Shown: positions 56,515 through 64,000 of the stretch, one piece after another
Position numbering within the stretch: position 1 is the first letter of the stretch
Layout: each line of letters opens with the position of its first letter
DNA from: Cricetomys ansorgei
Lineage: Eukaryota; Chordata; Mammalia; Rodentia; Nesomyidae
Direction of reading: 5' to 3'
Assembly: GCA_026225945.1 (NCBI GenBank)
Contig: JAMJFZ010001815.1
Location: forward strand, 1,981,501 to 2,045,500
Length of the DNA stretch: 64,000 nt
The notes under the pieces: generated by a model
Seen by the model: the letters and a program-made list of their open reading frames with translations, nothing else
The model's database searches: none
What the model was told of the DNA's origin: nothing
Position numbers and translations under genes: made by a program

Positions 56515-59346
56515 GTTACTGACACTTCAAAACCAAACCTCCCTTTTCCATGGTATCTGTTCCACGTTCTAAGGTTTGAAATTAATGAAATATATTGATT
56601 ACTCATATCCAAGCTAAAGTAATTCCCTTCCTAGGTACTTCATTAAATACCCCTATATAAAGATGGCCCTTGACTTAGAGATTTTCAACTTTACAGTTCT
56701 GCAAAAGCATACCCATGCTTGTGATACAGTACATAGCACATCTGGGACAGTCAACAACTGCTCATGAAATAGAATTTGTGATTATAAAGTGATTTTGCCC
56801 AGCTGTTGTCTAGTATGTGTTCTGAGTACATCTAAGACAGGCTGAGCTAAGTTAGTAGTTAGGTTGGCCCAACTCCTCTTTTATTCAAAAATATATTTAA
56901 GTCATAACAGGTCCCATTTTATTATTGATAATGTTTTTGGTGTCTACATCATCATGACTATTTAACAACTAGTAAAATTAGAGCCTTTCAGAAAGTCATG
57001 CTCTTGCTCTGTGAGCAGAGAGACACTCCGATCTGGAAATGCTCCATGGCTTTTCACTTTCAGAGGAAACTGATAACTGTCATTGAATTTGACCAAGGCA
57101 AGAGAAATTCTCCACCATCAGGCTTGTTCCTTTGGGGTATCAAAAGAGAGGAATGGTGACAAGAAACGTCTGCTCCACAGGGAAAGCAAGGCAATCGCCA
57201 AAGCTGCTTCGTCCTGGCTGTTCTTTCCTTTCATCGTAACGGTTAAATAATTTGTTTTAGGCATTTTAAACGCTAACTGAGAGAAATCCAAAACAGTTCT
57301 ACAACCTGGGACCAGATATTCAAATTAATGAACCATTCTCACTCAGAGAACCACACCATATTCACTTGTTTTTTGGGGTCAAGATTTTAAAGTGAGATGA
57401 ATCACATCCAACAGGTTCTATTATGTGCGACTCTGGGAAGTAGCTGCTCTCAAGAAGTCAGGGCTGGGTTTCTTGTTGCTCTCTCCTGTGTGACTTTGTC
57501 TCTCCTGTCCGTTTCCCCATCTGGCCAAGAGGATCAATAAAATAGATTGGGTGCGAAACTTTTTGACAAGTGGACATCAGAAAGAAGTTAAGAGGGGAGG
57601 TGGCACTGCCCAGGCTCCCAAGCTTGGGTATGAGGTCACAGGCAACCTCTAGACACACAACATTTCCAGAAAAGGCCAGAACCAGAAACCTGATTTCCCT
57701 TACTATTGTCTCTCTGGGACTTCTCATCCAGAACATATAGCGAACAGCAATTCATCTTTGCTCCAATTTCTGCTGTCTTCCAGTTGAGGACACCCACCCC
57801 AGGAGGCTCAGATTTCCTACGGAGGATGTGCCTAGAGCTGCAGTGACAAATAGGGTAGTTACTTGTTTCCAAGGGGCTTATGTTTACACTGTAAGAAGTA
57901 ACTTTTTCAATGAGGAAAATAAATCATGAGCACATTTTAGTCATCTCTCTCAACTACAGTGGCAACCACGTGTGATTGATGACCTCGTTTTCTCTCAGCC
58001 CGTTACGTTTCCTCCAGCCTTTGTCCAAAGGCTACTTTGGGGTTTGATTAGCCTGTGTGGTCATTTCAAATTGCATCATATCAAAAGCAGGTACTAGGAA
58101 GAACTGAGCTTCTCACATGGGAGTTTAAAGAGGTGGGCTGGAATATGCGAAACCACAGCTGCTCCGGTGACCTTCCCAGCCTCTTGTCTTCTGGGCTCTT
58201 TTTCCATGTCCTCATCCTGCCTCCACCCAGCTCCCAGTCCTCATCAGAAACAGAAAGAACTCAAGGTTTGTTGTTTGATTTCTCTAACGGAGATAAGTTA
58301 ATTCTACAAGTCTTCACTGGGGTCCTTTAATTCAGTAACAATAGATGTTCGTGGGCTTGTACGGGTTCCAGGGTATTTTGAGAGCCTAGAATAGTGTTTG
58401 ACTCATGCTAATATGAGAAATCACTCCCCATGGTGTTAGTCTTGTTCTTGTGGGTGTTTGGAAATAGCCTGCCATGCACCGTGCATAATAATCTCTATAG
58501 AAATAATAAAAAAAAAAGATGAAAAGCCCCCACCCCTTCTATTATTCTTTCCCATTCATTTAGTCAATACTGAGCATCTTTTGGTACTAGTCAGAGTTTA
58601 TCACTGGATAGTTGATGATATTTTAGATCTGGTCTCCTAGTAACTCACAAATTTGTGGTAGAAGATGCAGATGTAAATGAACATGAACTATGTGCAGAGT
58701 CCTAAACAGTCCTGCGCAGGAAGCAGGAAGTATCCCAAGAGTGACTAGGTATGAGTAACTTGGAGCCTGTAGCATCCACGTTTTAGTTGGATCATGGGGA
58801 AATGCAGTACAAATGTCCTGAGTCACTCTTCTTCCCCGCCCCCTCTCTCTTTCTCATATATGTCTGTGCGTAAGGAAAAACATTTGGTTTTTTATATCAC
58901 ATTCTTTCGTAAGGTGGTCAAGTCCAAAATCCACTAGTCTTAGGACCCGGAGGGAAGCTGCACACTGTCCTAATGCAGTCCGCTAGTACAATTATTTCTT
59001 GCTAGAGCAACTTTGTGGTGGCACAATTTCTTCTTGACAAGGAAATGTCATATTTTTTCTTATGGTCTTCAACTGAAAGAATGAAGCCTGTCTAGTATAT
59101 ATTATACAGCCTTACCTGAATCTACTATATTAAATCTCATCACCGAAAATTCCACTTCATAGAAACCTCTAAAACGTGTTTGACCAAATATCTGGGTACA
59201 ATGCTCAGTAAGGTAGACAAACAAAATTAACTCTCTCAGATCAGGAAGAAGGCCAAAGTGGGAAAGTTAGATTTTAAATGTCTTTCCACATCTGTTAGTC
59301 CTCAGGAGAACTTCCAAATTTAGCAAGTCTTAATCTGTTTGTTGTT
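56515..59346. other. Long stretch with no recognised gene or repeat
   Basis: About 2.8 kb, the longest uninterrupted stretch without recognised mobile elements. Frames up to 92 codons only. An A-run at 58507-58518. May include conserved non-coding DNA; no specific motif stands out. Confidence 0.4.
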
Positions 59347-59921
59347 GCTGCTTGTTGTGGGATATTTTATAGTTATGAGATCATACTCCTGTATGCTGTT
59401 TAGGGGTAGTGTGCTTCTTGATGCCTTGCACAAACTTGTGAAGGATTTGCTTCCTACCTGTTAACACCTCTGTGCTAAAACAATGGAGTAGCCCACCATA
59501 TCTCCATTATGAGCAGGCCATTTGTTTGCCTTAATGGAGATGAAGGTTGCCTATCACTATCAATGATCTGCAGCCTGGTGATCAGAGAAGACTCTGCTTC
59601 ACCCCCAGTTTGGACACCACCAGGATAGGTGACATATCTGCTGGCAGACCTTGAGAAGTTTGGGTTCCATTTATTTGTATAATGAAGACCTGTGTGGAGA
59701 GAGATGGAATTTTGAATGAATAAAGCACCTAGGGGCTGGGGCAGAAGGAGATGAGGAGAGATGAGCAGAGATGGGCTGGAGAACCATGTGGTGAGCAGTG
59801 GGAGGAGGCCATGGAGTGAGTTTTTTGCCTAAGCCACCCGGTAAATGGATCCCTAAGAGTTGTCATAGCTTGATATTAATTATCAGTGCCACCATTAATA
59901 AATAATACTTTAACAGCTGCT
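59347..59921 (+). mobile_element. Solo ERV LTR, family B, with perfect target duplication
   Basis: The LTR spans 59353-59915 (563 bp), begins TGTTGTGGGAT and ends ACTTTAACA. Flanks GCTGCT at 59347-59352 and 59916-59921 are an exact 6-bp duplication. It shares the start, the block around 'gagcagagaagactctg' type sequence, and the end with 62078-62593. AATAAA occurs at 59897-59902 near the 3' end. Non-coding; class II by duplication length; family name unknown to me. Confidence 0.9.
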
Positions 59922-59934
59922 GTTGTTGCTGCTG

Positions 59935-60420
59935 TTATTGTTGACATTGTTATAACAAAATGCCTGAAGCTAAACATTTTCTAAAGAAAGGCTATTTACA
60001 TGTATTTATCTCAACATTTCAGAGACTCAAAATCCATAGTTGGCCATCTCCACTGACTCATGCTGTAATGAAGGCCTTCTGAGCTGCAAGAGCCAAGTCA
60101 ATGTAGGGGAAATATGAAAGGGAGAACACACAGAGGGACAGGAGGCCAGAAAGCAAAGAGGATGGGTTTGTTCTTTCCCACAACCCATGTTTGAAGTAAA
60201 TATCCAGAGTCCCAAAACAATCCCTTAGGACAGCAGAACTCTCCACAATCTAATCACTACCCTTTAACCCCTTCCTCTCAAAGACTTCACTATCTTTTCC
60301 TATACCACACTAAGGACTATGTCTCCCATTTATGAACCATGGGGAACAGACGTAACCAAATCATAGCAGATGATCAATCCAGGACACTCATTTCTTCCCA
60401 CTTGCTTCCCAATGACTATT
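59935..60420 (-). mobile_element. MaLR-type LTR, minus strand
   Basis: 'tataacaaaatgcctgaagcta' and 'tctaaagaaaggctatttac' then 'gacaggaggccagaaagcaa' resemble the complement of an MT/ORR1-type or MST-type LTR. The family B LTR inserted at its edge, in a GCTGCT target. Confidence 0.5.
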
Positions 60421-60424
60421 TCCC

Positions 60425-61305
60425 AAGATTTTCCTGTCATATTGATACATTAATCAGCATCAACAGATGACCATTTCCAAAAGGAACTTTGTTTTCTCAC
60501 AACTATTGGAGATTTTCCATCACAACTCCAGCTCCTCCACCCAAGCGTGGATGACCCTTGCTATCCAGTGAGTTCGAAACCCTGGCTTCAGGTTTCTCCT
60601 CATCTGAGACAGGCCTTTAAATTATAGACCCTAAATACTGTCCTGGGCATTTCCACTTTATCCATTAAGGACATTCCTTCATACTGACTTTCTGACCACT
60701 CCCTGCACAGAAGAACCAAGATGAACAGGACAAAAACATAAAATAGGGTAGGATAACAAACTCGGATCTTATTAGGAGATAGAAGAAGATAAATAACCAG
60801 GAAGAAAACATATAAAGGTAAAATTAAACTGTATAAAGGTAAAAAGTTAAAGTTAAAGGTAAAAAGTAAAATAAAGGGTTATGTCATCAGAGTACAGTTG
60901 AGAAGGGGAAATTAACCTGTATCAAAATCCTACTATATTTCATAAACTCCAGCATATTGCTCATTCTTATCCTCATACTAAGCCTCTGCAGTGGCCTCGT
61001 TATCCAGTTTAAAGTCTGCAGAAACAAAATTTAGAGAAGAATCCCCTCTTTAGAAAAGAAGGTCAAGTTATCTTGGTCAAGTTATCTATATACAATTCCA
61101 AGACTCTCTAACACAAAATTATATATACAGTAGAAATGACAGCAACAAAATAAGAAAAACTACCATGTGTAAAATCAAATAAGGAAATTTCTTAAACCTT
61201 CAATCGAATCATTGTTTTTCTTGAATTGACCGTCTACCAAGTCATTCATACTGTGCCCTAACGTTTTCATCTGTATTTCCTTTAACCTCCTGCCATAGTC
61301 TCATA
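60425..61305. other. Stretch with no recognised gene or repeat
   Basis: Includes a short local repetition of AAAGGTAAAA-type units at 60815-60875. Nothing else recognised. Confidence 0.4.
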
Positions 61306-61309
61306 ATAT

Positions 61310-61345
61310 TTTCTTTTGCATTCCTTTTATTTTTCGACAGGGTCT
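61310..61345 (-). mobile_element. Left piece of a B1-like SINE split by the provirus
   Basis: T-rich run and 'ttttcgacagggtct' match the complement of a 7SL-type SINE tail junction. The element resumes at 63568 with GGGTCT (repeated by the integration) and continues 'catgtagccctaagctgacc'. Confidence 0.75.
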
Positions 61346-61680
61346 TATCGTAGATGTTTATTTTTAGTTCTCCATAAAATAATTGTGTGTGCACTGTTGG
61401 GGGAAGGGTTGCCTAGGCCTTGGAATTTGTATTGCCTGCAGGTGATGGATTTGTATGGGAGATGTTTGGTTGCTCAGGATCTACATGTGCTATCAGCAGA
61501 ACAACTGAGGAGTTCTGAATCAATAAAAACACCTGAGTTCAGACTCTTGGGGTTCCACTGTCGAGTATGGCACTGGCCCGGGTGGCGGTTCCCTCTGCTA
61601 AGGTCTGGAAGGTTTTGCACATATAAAAATGTCTCCCTGTCTTCTTTGGGGAGCCACCACTGAAAGAATACTACTACAAA
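61346..61680 (+). mobile_element. 5' LTR of family A provirus
   Basis: Matches the solo LTRs at 8831 and 5485. AATAAA at 61522-61527 and TATAAAAAT near 61622. The first bases are decayed (TATCGTAGA for TGTTGTGGA). Confidence 0.85.
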
Positions 61681-62071
61681 GAGTGCCTGTAACATGGGGC
61701 ACAACATCACACTAGTCATATCCAACATGGGGACAAGGAAGAACGAAAAGGAAACTCCAGACCTTGGAGAGTCTGTTTTTGCTGTTTTGTTTTGCTGTGT
61801 TTTGTTTTCTGTAAACCTGTCCACATAACTAGGAGGTGAGACGGTCCTGACAAGACACATCTGCTGTGGTGATGAGAATTCTGCCCCGTGAGGGGACCCT
61901 TCCTGCAGACAAGTTGTTTTTCCTGCAAACCAGACTCTGTCTTAAAATCTGGAAAGCATTTCCTCAGGGTAAGCACACAGAAACTGTCTTCCAGAACTGG
62001 CCAAGGTTGTATCTAGTGCTGGTAACTGAACTTGGGGCTTTAAGAGTCACTCAGGTAGTGCTGGTTTTGAA

Positions 62072-62599
62072 GGTATGTGTTGTGGGATGTTTTACTCTTG
62101 TATGCTGTTTTGGTTTGCGAAAGGGCTTTGACGCCTTGTAGCTGTGAAGCCAGATGCCTTGCAGCAGGTGCAGGCCTTGCTCCCTACCCATTCATACCCT
62201 TGTGCTAGCCCTGCTAAGATCTCCACAAGATAGAACTAACTGTTTACAGTTGAAGGTGACCGATGACATGAGAGAACTGCAGGCCTGTGAGCAGAGAAGA
62301 CTCTGATCACCCCCAGCTGAGCATGCTAAGATACTATTGTGGTGTAATGAAGGCCCGGTTGTAGAGAGGGGCTAGGGGGAAAAGGTTTAAAGGGTCTAAG
62401 GAGAAGCAGGAGGAGGAATGAAATGGAGAAGGAGGAAGATAGAGAAAGGAGAGAGCTTTTGGGGGAAGGAGTGACGTCTGCCTAGCCGCTCGGGTATGAA
62501 ATTCCCTGAGATTTGACATGGCTTGTGATTAATAAAGAGCATTGGAAAATTCAACGCTGGACTCTTATTAAGCGATCGAAAGCTACTTTAACAGGTATG
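62072..62599 (+). mobile_element. Solo ERV LTR, family B, nested in the family A provirus
   Basis: The LTR spans 62078-62593 (516 bp), begins TGTTGTGGGATG and ends TACTTTAACA; AATAAA at 62531-62536. Flanks GGTATG at 62072-62077 and 62594-62599 are an exact 6-bp duplication. It must have integrated after the family A provirus. A purine-rich segment at 62355-62465 is characteristic of this copy. Confidence 0.92.
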
Positions 62600-62604
62600 A
62601 AGTG

Positions 62605-62908
62605 GTCATTGGAAAGCAACTAAGGCTTGGCACTGTGAGGGGCCAGAAGAGGCCAACTGGTAAAAGTGAAACATCAATAGCAGTTGAAGGCCCAGATTGA
62701 AAAAGTCATATAAAGAAGTTGAGACTTGGCACCATAAAGAGAGCCCAGCAAAGGCTGTTGGTAAAGATGCAGCCTCAATGGCAGTTGAAGACCTGTATTG
62801 AAGGGGTCATGCAGAGCACTTGAGGCTTGACACCATGAAGAGAGCCCGAGAGAGGCTATTGGAGAAAGTGCAGCTCAGTTGCAGCAGAAGACACCAGCAT
62901 TCTAAAGA
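62605..62908 (+). repeat. ~100-bp tandem array (three units) inside the provirus
   Basis: Units start at GTCATT 62605, GTCATA 62705 and GTCATG 62806, spacing 100 and 101 bp. Shared blocks are (G)CTTG(G/A)CAC, 'aagagagccc', 'aggct(g/a)ttgg' and 'gcagttgaag'. Lengths that are not multiples of three argue against a repeated protein. Confidence 0.85.
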
Positions 62909-63240
62909 TGCCAGTGCTATGGGATGACGACCAAGAACAGCAGCAGCAGTAGAATGGAGCCAGCCAGAGCCTGGAGGGCAAGCTGTGTGTGTTGCTGAGG
63001 GCGGGCCCAGAGAAGTGATCCAAGCCCTTTGGAGGAGCTGAGAAGATCGTGAGTGAACTCCAGATAATTGGACATCGATGTTTTCCTTCTGTCCAAAAAC
63101 ATTGTCAAAAGCTTGATAGGTATTTAGTTTTATTTAATCCTGGCATCCTAGCAACCATTGTGATCGTTCCTCTTGTAAATTGTTTTGCTGGTGTAGTGTT
63201 AAATTGTGTTGTAGAGATAAAGCACTTTTTTGTCTTGTAC

Positions 63241-63253
63241 AGAAAAGGGGAAT
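63241..63253 (+). promoter_or_regulatory. Polypurine tract of family A provirus
   Basis: AGAAAAGGGGAAT directly abuts the 3' LTR start at 63254; it is the expected plus-strand DNA primer site in retroviral replication. Confidence 0.75.
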
Positions 63254-63567
63254 TATTATAGAAGTTTATTTTTAGTTATGCATAAAATAATTGTTTGGGG
63301 AAGGGCTGCCTAGGTCTTGGCATTTTGTATTGTCTGCAGGTGTTAGATTTATGTAGGGGAGTTTGATTGCTCAGGATCTGCACGTGCTACCAGTAGAGTA
63401 ACTGCGGGATTCTGAACCAATAAAAACACCTGAGCTCAGACATTGGCGTTCCATCGTCAAATATGGCACCGGCCAGGTTAGCTGCTGAGGTCTGGAAGGG
63501 TTTACAAGTATAAAAATACCTCTCTGCCTTTTTTTGGGGGAGCCACTAAAGTAGGCATACTGTTACA
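63254..63567 (+). mobile_element. 3' LTR of family A provirus
   Basis: Begins TATTATAGAAG, which is TGTTGTGGAAG with three G-to-A changes, and ends ACTGTTACA. AATAAA at 63419-63424; TATAAAAAT near 63512. A deletion relative to the 5' LTR occurs after 'ggcaccggcca'. Confidence 0.88.
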
Positions 63568-63700
63568 GGGTCTCATGTAGCCCTAAGCTGACCTCAACTC
63601 ATTATGTAGCCAAGGATGAGGAACTCCTGATCTTTATTCCTCCACCTCCCAGGGACTGGAGTTACAGACCTGCACCACCATGACTAGTGATATTTTCAAC
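63568..63700 (-). mobile_element. Right piece of the B1-like SINE split by the provirus
   Basis: 'gggtctcatgtagccctaagctgacctcaactcattatgtagcc' and 'cctccacctcccagggactggagttacagacctgcaccaccatgac' form the complement of a 7SL-type monomer. Joined in order with 61310-61345, it gives an almost full element, confirming the insertion site. Confidence 0.88.
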
Positions 63701-63704
63701 CAAA

Positions 63705-64000
63705 CAAACAGAAATATAATTCTTCACAGCTTGCTGGTCAAGTTTGTTTTTTAATTGATAGTTTTTAAAAGTTTCTTTCATCTTTATAATTCAATACTAG
63801 TAATATATAAACTTTTAAGGTATAGAGATTTGGGAAATATTTAATCAAGTTTCTTTAACGGATGGAATATAAACTTACAGGGATTTTTGGGTTTCCATAC
63901 TGTGACAGATCTTAGATTCTCTTTGAACTGTGAATGGCTGGTACTTCTGGCTCCACATTTATAGATTTTTCTATGCTTGATATAATAGGATACTTGAGCT
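63705..64000. other. Unassigned right end of window
   Basis: AT-rich, nothing recognised. Confidence 0.4.

Larger units (their letters stand above)
61340..63573 (+). mobile_element. Family A ERV provirus (LTR-internal-LTR), nested and non-coding
   Basis: 5' LTR 61346-61680 and 3' LTR 63254-63567 are in direct orientation and roughly four-fifths identical by eye. The provirus is bounded by GGGTCT at 61340-61345 and 63568-63573, an exact 6-bp target duplication. A polypurine tract AGAAAAGGGGAAT (63241-63253) lies immediately before the 3' LTR, as reverse transcription requires. No tRNA-Lys-type primer binding site is recognisable after the 5' LTR. Once the nested LTR (62078-62593) is set aside, the interior is only about 1.05 kb and has no gag, pol or env-like frame, so it is either a deleted copy or a non-autonomous element that used another virus's enzymes. 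Confidence 0.88.

Noticed and set aside
62605..62908. CRISPR-like or protein-coding repeat array
   Set aside because: Only three diverged units of about 100 bp with no spacers, unit lengths not divisible by three, in a vertebrate ERV.

Overview
This is about 64 kb of vertebrate nuclear DNA, and its repeats point to a muroid rodent (mouse/rat/hamster/vole type). Evidence includes B1, B2/B3, B4 and ID SINEs, URR1-like hAT elements, Lx-type L1 3' ends, MT/ORR1-like MaLR LTRs, and long CA/GT, AT and GA microsatellites. Repeat names come from remembered consensus sequences, not a database search, so subfamily names are tentative and the exact species is not decided. There is no bacterial architecture, no CRISPR array, no rRNA, and no tRNA gene apart from tRNA-derived SINEs.

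I recognise no protein-coding gene. The longest open frame is 193 codons (minus strand, 12203-12784) and matches nothing I know. The window reads as intergenic or deep intronic DNA: old unique sequence with layers of transposon insertions.

Layout. 1-11.5 kb is accessory-rich: a URR1 copy, a B3 SINE, a MaLR LTR, an ERV LTR family here called family A (solo on minus at 5485-5817; truncated on minus at 6426-6620; solo on plus at 8831-9154), an ancient L1 on minus, and a duplicated rodent repeat block (8.6-10.6 kb) with a B1 inside one copy only. 11.5-23 kb holds the 193-codon frame, an MLT1 LTR, two L1 3' ends, B3 SINEs and the best-preserved URR1. 23-36 kb has a cluster of MaLR LTRs, two AT microsatellites, ID SINEs and an old L1-like repeat. 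36-45 kb has a repeat-poor island, an L1 3' end, a B4 and an ancient L1M. 45-53 kb has a strong Z-DNA-type tract, a 300-bp direct repeat pair, a B1, an ID and a MaLR LTR. 53-64 kb has an L1 with an ORF2 remnant, a family B solo LTR, and a nested structure: a family A LTR-internal-LTR provirus inserted in a SINE, itself hit by a family B solo LTR.

The best-supported observations are: (1) a near-perfect 270-bp inverted duplication (6426-6695 versus 8757-9025) carrying both an LTR and its unique flank, with one mismatch; (2) five ERV integrations with readable 6-bp target duplications, giving a clear order of events; (3) a 300-bp direct repeat pair of unknown origin at 47.5 and 49.1 kb. I found no convincing new functional system; the most unusual entity is the compact, apparently non-coding family A provirus with a ~100-bp tandem array inside.
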